A stretch of DNA of 26,836 bases from CAVQZC01 sp963718315 (lineage in GTDB: Bacteria; Actinomycetota; Thermoleophilia; Gaiellales; JAICJC01), in contig CAVQZC010000009.1 in NCBI GenBank assembly GCA_963718315.1, positions 1 through 26,836 of the forward strand, given 5' to 3'. Below the pieces are notes generated by a model. That model had not been told where the DNA came from and made no database searches. It saw only the letters and a program-made list of their open reading frames with translations. The translations under genes and the position numbers were made by a program. Each line of letters starts with the position of its first letter. Position 1 is the stretch's first letter. Of the stretch, positions 15,324-25,166 are shown piece by piece.

Positions 15324-17195
15324 ATGGTCACCGCCTCAGACTCCGCCCGGGGAGAGCGCGTCCGCGACCAGCTGCGGGCGCTTCCCGACTCACCCGGCGT
15401 GTACCTCTTCCACGCCGGAGACGGCGACGTGCTCTACGTGGGCAAGGCCAAGTCGCTGCGCAAGCGCGTGCAGAGCTACTTCCGCCGCGACGCCCTGCAG
15501 CCCCTGCGCACGTCGGAGCTGGTGGAGCGGATCGCGGACATCGAGTTCTTCGCGACGCGCACCGAGAACGAGGCGCTGCTGATGGAGCAGAACCTGATCA
15601 AGCGCCACCGGCCGCCGTTCAACATCCGCCTTCGCGACGACAAGTCCTATCCGTACATTGCCGTGACGACCCAGGACGAGTACCCGCGGGTGATGTTCAC
15701 CCGCGAGCGCCACCGCAAGGGGGTGCTCTACTTCGGGCCGTACTCGAGCGCCAAGAAGGTGCGGGAGACGCTCGACGTCCTGAACCGGGTCTTTCCCTAC
15801 CGGCCGTGCGAGGGGCCGGCGCCCGGCCGCCGTTCCGGCGTCCCCTGCCTGGATTACCACATCGGCCGCTGTGCGGCGCCCTGCGTCGGGTACATCTCGC
15901 AGGAGGATTACGCCCAGGTGATCGAGGGTGTGGTCGAGTTCCTGTCGGGCCGCGTCCGCCCGCTCGAGCGCCGGCTGGAGGAGCAGATGCAGGCGGCCGC
16001 ATCGGCTCACGAGTTCGAGGACGCCGCGCGCTACCGCAACCGGCTGATGGCCGTCCGCCACCTGGCCGAGCGCCAGGTCGCCGACCACGTGGCCGGTGGC
16101 AGCGCCGACATCCTGGCCGTTGCCTCAGAGGGCGACACCGCCAACGTCCAGCTCTTCCATCTCCGCGACGGGAGGCTGGTCGACCGTCGCAGCTTCTACC
16201 TCGAGAACGCCCTCGGCGAATCGGCCTCGGACGTGCTGTGGGGGTTCGCCATCGAGTACTACGGCGGTCAGGTGGCGATTCCCGGCCAGCTGATCGTGCC
16301 GGCGGGCTTCGAGGATCCGGAGCTGCTGGGCGACTTCCTGGGCGAGCGGCGGGGGTCGGCGGTCGAGGTGCGCCCCGCCCGCCGCGGCGAGAAGCGGCGG
16401 CTGGCCGAGCTGGCCCAGACCAACGCCGAGCTCGCGCTCAAGCACGACGCGCTGCTCGCCCAGCGCACCCGCGCGCGGAGGGTCGAGGCGCTGGAGGAGC
16501 TGCGCGAGCGGCTCAACCTGGAGTCGCTGCCGGTGCGGATCGAGTGCTTCGACATCTCGAACCTCGGCGAGACCAACCGGGTGGCGTCGATGGTCGTGTT
16601 CGAGGACGCCGTTGCCAAGCGTTCCCACTACCGCTCGTTCGGGATCCGGCACGACCAGGGCCAGGACGACTTCGCGAGCATGGCCGAGGCGGTCGGCCGC
16701 CGGTTTGCCCGACTGGGCGGGGACGCAACCGGTGAGCGGTTCGACCCCAGCTTCTCGTCCACGCCCAACCTGGTGGTGATCGACGGCGGCAAGGGGCAGC
16801 TCAACGCGGCGCTGAAGGCGATGGCGGAGTTCGACCTGCCGCGCGTCGCGGTGGTCGCCCTGGCCAAGCGCGAGGAGGAGATCTACCTCCCGGGCCGCAG
16901 CGCGCCGGTCGTGCTGCCGCGGGACAATCCCGGCCTGCAGCTGGTGCAGCGGATCCGCGACGAGGCGCACCGGTTCGCCCTCGGCCACCACCGCAAGCGG
17001 CGCGGGAAGGCGGCCGTCGACTCGATCTTCAACACCCTGCCCGGCGTCGGCCCGGCCCGCCGGCGGCTGCTGATGCAGCACTTCGAGACCGCCGACGCGC
17101 TGGTCAGCGCCAGCCGCGAGGAGCTCGAGGCCGTGCCGGGGCTCCCCGGCAAGGTGGCGCGGCAGATCCACGCATCGCTGCACAAGACGGGCTAG
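15324..17195 (+). CDS. uvrC: Excinuclease ABC subunit C
   Basis: 623 residues, intact. With UvrA and UvrB it cuts damaged DNA on both sides of a lesion. An N-terminal GIY-YIG nuclease (SPGVYLFHAGDGDVLYVGKA, residues 20-100) makes the 3' cut. The CLDYHIGRCAAPCVG cysteine block is at about 172-188, a UVR domain for UvrB contact lies near 205-240 (AHEFEDAARYRNRL), a RNase H-like domain for the 5' cut follows (ECFDISNLGE, VVIDGGKGQLNAAL), and two helix-hairpin-helix motifs close the protein (LPGVGPARRRLL, VPGLPGKVARQI). ATG 15324 was chosen over the GTG directly before it because of the hexamer spacing. Clean sequence over 1.87 kb contrasts with neighbours. Confidence 0.97.
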   Translation: MVTASDSARGERVRDQLRALPDSPGVYLFHAGDGDVLYVGKAKSLRKRVQSYFRRDALQPLRTSELVERIADIEFFATRTENEALLMEQNLIKRHRPPFNIRLRDDKSYPYIAVTTQDEYPRVMFTRERHRKGVLYFGPYSSAKKVRETLDVLNRVFPYRPCEGPAPGRRSGVPCLDYHIGRCAAPCVGYISQEDYAQVIEGVVEFLSGRVRPLERRLEEQMQAAASAHEFEDAARYRNRLMAVRHLAERQVADHVAGGSADILAVASEGDTANVQLFHLRDGRLVDRRSFYLENALGESASDVLWGFAIEYYGGQVAIPGQLIVPAGFEDPELLGDFLGERRGSAVEVRPARRGEKRRLAELAQTNAELALKHDALLAQRTRARRVEALEELRERLNLESLPVRIECFDISNLGETNRVASMVVFEDAVAKRSHYRSFGIRHDQGQDDFASMAEAVGRRFARLGGDATGERFDPSFSSTPNLVVIDGGKGQLNAALKAMAEFDLPRVAVVALAKREEEIYLPGRSAPVVLPRDNPGLQLVQRIRDEAHRFALGHHRKRRGKAAVDSIFNTLPGVGPARRRLLMQHFETADALVSASREELEAVPGLPGKVARQIHASLHKTG

Positions 17196-17222
17196 ATGAT
17201 CACGCTGCCCGGCACCACCATC

Positions 17223-17228
17223 TAAGGT
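17223..17228 (+). promoter_or_regulatory. -10 hexamer TAAGGT for yvcK
   Basis: TAAGGT ends 6 bases before GTG 17235, within the 39 bases separating it from uvrC. No other start signal is present. Confidence 0.45.
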
Positions 17229-17234
17229 GACGCG

Positions 17235-18213
17235 GTGCCGCTGATCCCCGAGCAGCCCCAGCCGCTCCAGGTGCCGGTCGCGAGGCGCCGCACACGAGTG
17301 CGAGTCGTCTGCCTCGGCGGCGGCACCGGCCTCTCGATGATCCTCCGCGGCCTGAAGCGGATCGCCAGCGTGACGGCGGTCGTCACCACCACCGACGACG
17401 GCGGCAGCTCGGGGCGCCTGCGCCGCGACTTCGGCATGCCGGCGCCCGGGGACGTGCGCCACTGCCTGTCGGCGCTGGCCGAGGACGAGTCGCTGGTCGG
17501 CCAGCTGTTCGAGCACCGGTTCGCGACCGGCGAGCTGGCTGGCCACAGCTTCGGCAACCTGTTCCTGGCCGGCCTGACCGACTACCTGGGCAGCTTCGAC
17601 CAGGCGGTGTCGGAGTCGGCCCGGGTGCTGGCGGTGTCGCGGCCGGGTCGTCCCCAGCACCACCGACGTGGTCGAGCTGGTCGCCCAGTTCGAGGACGGC
17701 CGGACGGTGCGCGGCGAGACGGCGATCGCGGCCGACGGGGACACCTGCGACATCATCCGACTCGACCCGCCCGACCCGCGCGCCCACCCGCGGGCGCTGC
17801 AGGCGATCGAGCGGGCCGACCTGATCGTGATGGGCCCGGGCAGCCTGTTCACCAGCACGCTGCCGCCGCTCCTGGTGCCGGGCATCCGGGAGGCGGTGCG
17901 GATGGCTCGTGTGCCGCGGATCTACGTGCTCAACCTGCTCCAGCAGCCGGGCGAGACGCTCGGCTACAGGGCGTCGGATCACATCGCCCGGATCTACGAG
18001 CACGTCGGCGACGACCTCGTCGACGCCGTCCTGGTCAGCCGCAACCGGGCGGAGCACGGCATCCCCGTTCCGGTCGACCGCGGCGGCTTGCGGCGGCTCG
18101 GCGTGCGCGTGTTCGCGGCGCGCCTGGCCGGCGAGTGGCAGCACGATCCCGATCGGCTGGCGCGGAAGCTGGTGCAGCTCTCCCGCTGGGATCCCACCGA
18201 TGGCGTTCGGTGA
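17235..18213 (+). CDS. yvcK: YvcK/GlmR-family gluconeogenesis factor (CofD-like fold; one frame break)
   Basis: About 326 residues. YvcK/GlmR binds UDP-GlcNAc and links carbon supply to cell-wall synthesis in Firmicutes; actinobacterial CuvA is related. The opening VRVVCLGGGTGLSMILRGLK then VTTTDDGGSSGRLRRDFGMP then APGDVRHCLSALAED is diagnostic. After a break near 17637 (RGRVVPSTTDVVELV joins) come DLIVMGPGSLFTSTLPPLLV and VLNLLQQPGETLGYRASDH. It ends VQLSRWDPTDGVR. The canonical neighbour rapZ is missing between uvrC and this gene. It overlaps whiA by 14 bases. Confidence 0.92.
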
Positions 18214-19108
18214 GGACGTCCGCCATGAGCTGGTCGAACGGCCGCCTCGCAAGGCGTGCTGCCGCGACGCCTTCCTGTCCGGGCTGATCCGCGGTGCCGG
18301 GACGCTCGAGGTGCGCGGGGGCGGGGAGCTTGCCGTGGTGGTGGAGCTGGGCGACCCGGCCGCGGTGCGGGCCGCCTTCGGCCTGCTCCGGGAGCGCGGG
18401 GCGGAGTGCGAGATCCTCTCCTTCCGCGAGCACCGGTTCGACCGCAGCTCGCGGCTGCTCCTGAACATCCACGGCGACCGCGGCCTGCAGACGCTCCACG
18501 AGATCGGTGTCCTGTCCGCCGCCCTGGCGCCGGTGGACGAGCCGCCCCGGCGGCTCCTGGGGCGGGCGTGCTGCCGGGCGTCGTACCTGCGCGGGGCCTT
18601 CGTCGCCGGCGGATCGGTCGCGGCTCCCCGCCGCCCTGCCCACCTCGAGCTCCGCGCGCCGACGCTGGAGGGCGCCGACCTGCTGTGTGAGATCGCCGCT
18701 CGGGATGGGCTCGATCTGCGGGCGCTGCCCCGCCGGAACCACGCAATCGCCTACACCAAGCGCCGGGAGACTGTGCGCGACCTGCTGGCGGCGATGGGCG
18801 CACACGACGCCGCCCTGTCGCTGGACGAGGCGGAGGTGGTCAGCCGCACGCGCGAGCAGGCCAACCGCCTGACCAACTGCGACCGCGCCAACCTGGGGCG
18901 AGCGAGCGCCGCTGCGCACCGCCAGCGGCAGGCGATCGAGCGGCTCGACGTCGACCGCCTCGATCCCGACCTCCGGGAGGCCGCCGAGCTGCGGCTGCGC
19001 TACCCGGACGGGTCGCTGGCCGAGCTGGCCGCCAGTGCCATCCCACCGCTTACAAAGTCAGCTCTCGCGCGGCGAATGCGAGCACTGGAGCGGGCTGCGG
19101 GTGAGTGA
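18200..19108 (+). CDS. whiA: DNA-binding protein WhiA
   Basis: 302 residues, intact. WhiA is a sporulation/division regulator in actinobacteria, built from a degenerate LAGLIDADG homing-endonuclease fold and a C-terminal helix-turn-helix. Visible: AFGEDVRHELVERPPRKACC at the N-terminus, SYLRGAFVAGGSVAAPRRPA in the first domain, YTKRRETVRDLLAAMGAHDA, the highly conserved TNCDRANLGRASAAAHRQRQ and the terminal HTH SLAELAASAIPPLTKSALAR. ATG 18200 lies inside the end of yvcK, so the pair is probably coupled. Whether this organism sporulates cannot be judged; whiA also occurs in non-sporulators. Confidence 0.95.
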   Translation: MAFGEDVRHELVERPPRKACCRDAFLSGLIRGAGTLEVRGGGELAVVVELGDPAAVRAAFGLLRERGAECEILSFREHRFDRSSRLLLNIHGDRGLQTLHEIGVLSAALAPVDEPPRRLLGRACCRASYLRGAFVAGGSVAAPRRPAHLELRAPTLEGADLLCEIAARDGLDLRALPRRNHAIAYTKRRETVRDLLAAMGAHDAALSLDEAEVVSRTREQANRLTNCDRANLGRASAAAHRQRQAIERLDVDRLDPDLREAAELRLRYPDGSLAELAASAIPPLTKSALARRMRALERAAGE

Positions 19109-19206
19109 GGGCGGGTTTTTGGCTCATCGCATCCTTACAAAACCCTTAAAGATCACCCTTTCTGGGGACTGCGCGGTTGTGCGCCAGACGTCATCATGAT
19201 CGTATT

Positions 19207-19289
19207 GTCTCGTGGGTGATCAGCATCCACTGCGCGACAGACCTAGACCCCATCTGACGCTGCCCGATCTTGCTGGTCACCCACGAGAC
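19207..19289. repeat. Long inverted repeat, 19-bp arms, upstream of gapA
   Basis: TCTCGTGGGTGATCAGCA (19208-19225) matches the reverse complement of TGCTGGTCACCCACGAGA (19271-19288) at 17 of 18 positions. The single difference gives a U-G pair in RNA, so the helix is unbroken, and a further G-C pair extends it to 19 bp. The 45-base loop carries short internal pairing. There is no T-tract. It could be a leader structure, a paired operator or the end of whiA's transcript. Confidence 0.7.
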
Positions 19290-19339
19290 CCCGGGTCCTG
19301 TAAAGGCTCCACCCGGACTCCCCCCAACAGTCGCCCCGT

Positions 19340-19345
19340 TAGACT
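19340..19345 (+). promoter_or_regulatory. Possible -10 hexamer TAGACT for the glycolytic operon
   Basis: TAGACT followed by about 40 bases to ATG 19385, which has its own AGGGGA ribosome site. No good -35 at the usual distance. Confidence 0.35.
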
Positions 19346-19384
19346 GGTCGTCGGTATTTGCCGTCCAGCGAGCAGGGGAGACGT

Positions 19385-20379
<995 letters not shown>

Positions 20380-20383
<4 letters not shown>

Positions 20384-21525
20384 GGAGCGTCCGCGACCTG
20401 GACGTGGCCGGCCGGCGCGTGCTCGTGCGAGCCGACCTCAACGTCCCGCTGCAGGACGGCCGGATCGCCGACGACACGCGGATCCGGGCGGCGCTGCCCA
20501 CCATCGAGCTGCTGCTCGACCGCGGCGCCACGGTGGTCGCCGGATCGCACCTCGGCCGGCCCAAGGGACGGCCCGACCCGGCGCTGTCGCTCCGCCCGGT
20601 GGCCGACCGGATGGCCGAGCTGCTGGGCCGTCCCGTGGCCTTCGGCGACGACCAGGGCGACCTGCGGCTGCTCGAGAACCTCCGCTTCGACCCCCGCGAG
20701 GAGAAGAACGACCCCGCGATGGCCGCCGATCTGGCCGGCCTCGCCGACCTCTACGTCAACGACGCGTTCGGCGCCGCCCACCGAGCGCACGCATCGACCG
20801 AGGGCGTGGCGCACCTGCTGCCGTCGGCCGCCGGGCTGCTGATGGCCGCGGAGCTGGACGCCTTTCACCGGCTGCTGGACGCGCCGGAGCACCCGTTCGT
20901 GGTCGTCATCGGGGGCGTCAAGGTGGCCGACAAGATCGGCGTGATCGACCGCTTCACCCACCTGGCCGACACCATCCTGATCGGCGGGGCGATGGCGTTC
21001 ACCTTCCTGGCGGCCGACGGGATCGACGTCGGCGCCTCGCGCCACGAGGACTCGGACGGCCAGGAGACCGCGCGGCGGGCGGTGGCGGATGCAGCCGAGC
21101 GTGGCTGCGAGCTGCTGGTGCCGACCGACGTGGTGGTGGCCGACCGCTTCGCCGAGGATGCCGCCACGCAGGTGGTCGCCGTGGATGCCATCCCGGCCGG
21201 ATGGATGGGGCTCGACATCGGCCCCGAGACCGTCCGCCGCTACACCGAGCACCTGAACAGCGCCCGCACCATCTTCTGGAACGGGCCGATGGGCGTGTTC
21301 GAGATGGCGCCCTTCGCCGCCGGCACGCTTGCGGTCGCGCGCGCTGTTGCAGCGTCGGAGGCGGCCTCGGTGGTCGGCGGCGGCGACTCCGTCGCTGCTG
21401 TCAACGTCGCCGGCGTGGCCGACCAGATCACGCACGTCTCGACCGGTGGCGGCGCCGCGCTGGAGCTGGTCGAGGGCAAGGTGCTGCCGGGCGTTGCGGC
21501 GCTCGAGTCGGGAGCACCGGCATGA
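20380..21525 (+). CDS. pgk: Phosphoglycerate kinase
   Basis: 381 residues, intact. It makes ATP from 1,3-bisphosphoglycerate. The N-domain substrate motifs are VLVRADLNVPLQDGRIADDT and VVAGSHLGRPKGRPDP; then LENLRFDPREEKNDP, YVNDAFGAAHRAHASTEG, the hinge GGVKVADKIGVIDR, IFWNGPMGVFEMAPF and the nucleotide-binding end VVGGGDSVAAVN then STGGGAALELVEGK. GTG 20380 overlaps the gapA stop. The segment before LENLRF is about 14 residues shorter than in most bacterial enzymes (FGDDQGDLRLLENLRF), an in-frame difference, so it need not be an error. Confidence 0.96.
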
Positions 21526-22263
21526 GCCGCCGGCCGTTCGTGGCGGGCAACTGGAAGATGCACAAGACGGCCTCAGAGGCGGGACCGTTCGTGGCGGAGC
21601 TGGCCGGCCGCGTCCCGGAGCACGTCGACGCGGCCGTCTGCGTTCCGTTCACCGATCTTGCCGCCGCGGTCGCCGGAGCCGCCGGCAGCCCGCTGAAGGT
21701 GTTCGCCCAGAACATGCACCAGCTCGAACAGGGCGCGTTCACCGGCGAGGTGTCGGCTGCGATGCTGCTCGACCTGGGCGTGGACGGGGTGCTGATCGGC
21801 CACTCCGAACGCCGCCAGTACTTCGCCGAGACCGACGATGCGCTGCAGGCGAAGCTGGCGGCGGCCCACGCCGCCGGCCTGGACGTGATCCTCGCCGTCG
21901 GCGAGACCGAGGAGCAGCGGGAGGCAGGCGAGACCGAGGCCGGTGCTGCGCCGTCAGATCGAGACCGCCTTCGCCGGGCTTGCCGACGATCGCGCCGCAG
22001 CCACCACCGTCGCCTACGAGCCGGTGTGGGCGATCGGCACCGGCAAGACGGCGACGCCGGACATGGCCCAGCAGGCGCACGCGTTCATCCGCAGCCTGTT
22101 CCCGGCGGCCGTGGGCGAGCGCGTCCGGATCCAGTACGGCGGCAGCATGAAGCCCGAGAATGCCGCCGAGCTGCTGGCCCAGCCGGACATCGACGGCGGC
22201 CTGATCGGCGGCGCCAGCCTCGACGTCGAGCCGTTCGCCGCCATCCTCGCGGCAGCGCCGTGA
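21522..22263 (+). CDS. tpiA: Triosephosphate isomerase (one frame break)
   Basis: About 247 residues. It interconverts dihydroxyacetone phosphate and glyceraldehyde 3-phosphate. The catalytic residues are all readable: Lys12 in AGNWKMHK, His94 in LIGHSERRQYF, Glu in AYEPVWAIGTGKTA (after the break), and the phosphate loop in QYGGSMKPENAAELL and GGLIGGASLD. A one-base break near 21940 separates GETEEQREAGET from VLRRQIETAFAGL. Because the active site is complete on both sides, a sequencing error is likelier than gene loss. ATG 21522 overlaps the pgk stop (ATGA); the stop overlaps gpmI. Confidence 0.95.
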
Positions 22264-23746
22264 ACGGGCCGGTCTGCCTGGTCGTGCTCGACGGGTGGGG
22301 GATCGCCCCGCCCGGGCCCGGCAACGCCGTCGACCTGGCGGACACGCCGGTGTTCGACGGCCTGTGGGACGCCTGGCCGCACGCCCAGCTCGGCGCCTCG
22401 GGCCGCGCGGTCGGCCTTCCCGAAGGGCAGATGGGCAACAGCGAGGTCGGCCACCTCAACCTCGGCGCTGGGCGGGTCGTGCGCCAGGACCTGGTACGGA
22501 TCGACGAGGAGATCGAGAGCGGGGCGTTCTTCGAGAACGAGGTGCTGGTCGCGGCCTGCCGGCAGGCGCGCGGGCACGCGCTGCACCTGATGGGCCTGGT
22601 GTCGGACGGCGGCGTGCACAGCCACATCGCCCACCTCCAGGCGCTGCTCGAGATGGCAGGGCGACAGGGGGTCGAGCGGGTGCACGTCCACGCGTTCACC
22701 GACGGCCGCGACGTGTCGCCGACCGTCAGGCGCCGGCTTCCTCGAGCAGGTTCCGAATCTGGCGACCGTGGTCGGCCGCTACTACGGGATGGATCGCGAT
22801 CGCCGCTGGGACCGGACGAAGCGGGCGTACGACGCCCTGGTGCACGGGATCGGACAGCAGACCGACGACCCGGTAGCAGCGGTGCGCGCCAGCTACGAGC
22901 GCGGCGTCACCGACGAGTTCATCGAGCCGCTGGTGGTCGGCGACCCCTCGCAGGGGCGGATCGGCGGCGACGACACGGTCGTCTGCTTCAACTTCCGGCC
23001 CGACCGCATGCGCCAGATCGTCCATGCCCTGATCGACGCCGACTTCACCGACTTCGACCGCGGGCCGGAACCGCCGCTGCCCGCCCTGGTGCAGATGACC
23101 GAGTACGCGGCCGACATCCACGCTCCGGTCGCCTACCCGTCCGAGAGCCTGGACGAGGTGCTGGCGCCGGTGCTGGCCGCTGCAGGGCATCTCCCAGCTG
23201 CACGTCGCCGAGACGGAGAAGTACCCCCACGTGACGTACTTCTTCGACGGTGGCAGCGAGCAGCGAAGCGGCGGCGAGGAGTGGAGGCTGGTCGACTCGC
23301 CACGCGACGTGCCGACGTACGACTATGCGCCGGCCATGAGCGCGGTGGGCGTGGCCGACCTGTTCTGCAGCCGGATCGGCGACGGCTACGGGTTCGGGCT
23401 GATCAACTTCGCGAACGCCGACATGGTCGGCCACACCGGCGTCATCCCGGCGGTGATCGAGGCGGTGGAGACCGTCGACGCCTGCCTGGGCAGAGTGGTG
23501 GAGGTGGTTCTCCGGCTCGGCGGCGCCTGCCTCGTCACCGCCGACCACGGCAATGCCGAGCAGATGCTGGAGCCCGACGGCAGCCCGCACACGGCGCACA
23601 CCACTAATCCAGTACCAATCATCCTGATGGGAGCGTCACATGCGTTGCGATCGGGCGGCCGGCTATCGGATATCGCACCGACAGTGCTGGATTTGATGGG
23701 GATCTCGCAGCCGCCGGTGATGACAGGCCGCACCCTATTAGCCTGA
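22260..23746 (+). CDS. gpmI: 2,3-bisphosphoglycerate-independent phosphoglycerate mutase (two frame breaks)
   Basis: About 495 residues. This manganese-dependent alkaline-phosphatase-fold enzyme converts 3- to 2-phosphoglycerate. It opens CLVVLDGWGIAPPGPGNAVD; the phosphoserine is Ser61 in QMGNSEVGHLNLGAGRVV. HAFTDGRDVSPT is followed by a break near 22727 to SGAGFLEQV; YYGMDRDRRWDRTKRAYDA and VCFNFRPDRMRQI follow. A second break near 23185 leads to ISQLHVAETEKYPHVTYFF, then INFANADMVGHTGVIPAVIE and LVTADHGNAEQML with the metal ligands. Starts at GTG 22260 overlapping the tpiA stop. The break sites do not touch active-site motifs. Confidence 0.94.
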
Positions 23747-23764
23747 ATGGCGTAATGAGGACGC

Positions 23765-23795
23765 TTGCGCTCGCCACTAGTGCGCGGTGTATAGT
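23765..23795 (+). promoter_or_regulatory. Sigma-70-like promoter for the ECF sigma gene
   Basis: TTGCGC (23765-23770), a 19-base spacer, TATAGT (23790-23795). It overlaps the first codons of the longest sigma-factor reading frame, which argues for a later start codon. Confidence 0.45.
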
Positions 23796-24410
23796 CCTCG
23801 CCGGTTCTCTGTAACCGCCCCGACACAGTTGGCACTTCCACAGCCTGATCCCGCAGTCCTCCGGCTCGCACGGCGAGGCGACGAGCGCGCCTTCGCCCTG
23901 ATCGTCCGGCAGTACCAGACCCCGCTGTACAACTACATCGTGCGGGTGCTGGCGGGTGACCGTGCCCTGGCCGAGGATCTGTGCCAGGAGGTGTTCCTGC
24001 GGGTCTACCAGGCGCTCCCCGGCTTCGACAACCGCTGCCAGTTCACGACGTGGCTGTTCCAGGTCGCCAAGCACCGGGTCGTCGACGAGCTGCGGGCACG
24101 CGAGCGGCGCGGTCGCCCGGCCCTCGAGCTGTCGGTCGCGGCGCACATCCAGCTGGCGGCGGCGCCCAGCGAGTCGGTCGAGGACATGGACTCGGTCTGG
24201 CGCGCCATCGGCGGGCTGACGCTCGACCTCAAGATGGCGCTGCTGCTGCGCGATGTCGTCGGCCTCTCGTACGCCGAGATTGCCGACGCCCTGGAGACCA
24301 CGCTGGCCACGGTCAAGTGGCGGATCTACAAGGCGCGCGAGGTGGTCGCCACCGAGCTGGCCCGCGAGGGATACGGCGGCCGCCGGGTCGCCAACCGCAA
24401 GACCAGCTAG
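23787..24410 (+). CDS. ECF-type RNA polymerase sigma factor
   Basis: Up to 207 residues. Region 2 (QYQTPLYNYIVRVLAGDRAL, EDLCQEVFLRVYQALPGF, FTTWLFQVAKHRVVDEL) binds core polymerase and the -10 element. Region 4 (KMALLLRDVVGLSYAEIADA then LATVKWRIYKAREVV) is the -35-reading helix-turn-helix. The start is uncertain: GTG 23787 lies before the predicted -10 TATAGT, so TTG 23829 (LALPQPDPAVLRLARRGDE) or a mis-sequenced GTG at 23811 (VTAPTQLALP) is more likely. No anti-sigma gene is adjacent. Its TAG directly abuts the stop of the convergent metallophosphoesterase gene. Confidence 0.9.
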   Translation: MYSPRRFSVTAPTQLALPQPDPAVLRLARRGDERAFALIVRQYQTPLYNYIVRVLAGDRALAEDLCQEVFLRVYQALPGFDNRCQFTTWLFQVAKHRVVDELRARERRGRPALELSVAAHIQLAAAPSESVEDMDSVWRAIGGLTLDLKMALLLRDVVGLSYAEIADALETTLATVKWRIYKAREVVATELAREGYGGRRVANRKTS

Positions 24411-25145
24411 CTAGCGGCCGTCGCTGAGCCTGGTCGCGAGTGACCGCGGGCAGGCCGGCCTCGACGATCGCCTGCTGGGCGGCGGCGATGTCGTATCCGA
24501 TCCGGCGCCAGGTCGCGGTTCGGCGGTCGAAGTCGAGCACGAGGTAGGCGGCCCGCGGGTCGCCGTCCCGGGGCTGGCCGACCGAGCCCGGGTTGATCAG
24601 GTAGCGGGTGCCGTCGACCATCTCCAGCGTGCCTTCCTCGGCGTAGCCGGCGAGCACCATCTCGCCCTGAGCCGTGGCGTAGACCAGCGGGACGTGGCTG
24701 TGGCCGATCAGGGCCAGGTCGTGGGTCTGCAGGGCGAGACACGCCGCGGCCGTCCCGCGGGTCGACCACGTACTCCCAGATCGGGTCGCGGATGCTGGCG
24801 TGGTAGAGCTCGACCTCGTTCCGCTCGCCGAAGGGAACGCAGCGTCTTCAGCTGCTCCATCGCCGTCTCCGACAACACCTTGGCCGTCCAGCGGGCCGCC
24901 GTCCCGGCGTCGTGGGTGAACACCGACATGTCGATCGACCCTGCCACGACCAGATCGTGGTTGCCTGCAAGGGTGACGTCGCAGCGGTCCATCAGGATCT
25001 CGACGCAGCGCTCCGGGTCTGCGCCGTAGCCGACCAGGTCGCCCAGGCACCACAGCTCGTCGACCTGCTCGGCCTCGATGATCGACAGCACCGTCTCGAG
25101 GGCGGCGAGATTGCTGTGGACGTCCGAGATGATCGCCGCTCTCAC
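24411..25145 (-). CDS. Calcineurin-like metallophosphoesterase (about three frame breaks)
   Basis: About 244 residues, YfcE/MJ0936-like family. Metal-binding motifs in order: ISDVHSNLAALE, CLGDLVGYGADP, LAGNHDLVVAG and, after breaks near 24840 and 24745, LIGHSHVPLVYA with its GHSH. The middle frame gives PFGERNEVELYHASIRDPIW. The terminal block YLINPGSVGQPRDGDPRAAY is typical of this small phosphodiesterase group. A last break near 24437 gives LATRLSDGR and TAG at 24411. The substrate is unknown. GTG 25145 has TATGAT 8 bases upstream and no ribosome site. It diverges from the M48 gene across 21 bases. Confidence 0.85.
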
Positions 25146-25152
25146 GGCCCGG

Positions 25153-25159
25153 TATCATA
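25153..25159. promoter_or_regulatory. Overlapping divergent -10 elements
   Basis: The 7-base core TATCATA reads TATCAT on the plus strand (25153-25158) and TATGAT on the minus strand (25159-25154). Each is exactly 8 bases from a GTG start (25167 plus, 25145 minus). Confidence 0.55.
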
Positions 25160-25166
25160 CGAATCG

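Larger units (their letters stand above)
19109..19384. promoter_or_regulatory. whiA-gapA intergenic region
   Basis: 276 bases, less GC-rich than its flanks (runs TTTTT at about 19118 and AAAACCCTTAAAG at about 19139-19151). It holds the long inverted repeat listed separately and a possible -10 TAGACT (19340-19345) about 40 bases before gapA. No gene is supported here. Confidence 0.5.

Noticed and set aside
16125..17885. 586-residue minus-strand open frame
   Set aside because: It lies opposite uvrC and yvcK, is His/Arg/Gln-rich with no domains, and is a typical high-GC antisense shadow.
18985..19130. Small minus-strand gene starting MSQKPALTHP near 19120
   Set aside because: Only about 27 codons, overlaps the conserved end of whiA, and has no coding features.
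21201..23234. 677-residue open frame across tpiA and gpmI
   Set aside because: It is a chance join of an out-of-frame pgk tail, the start of tpiA and the start of gpmI, caused by the tpiA break.
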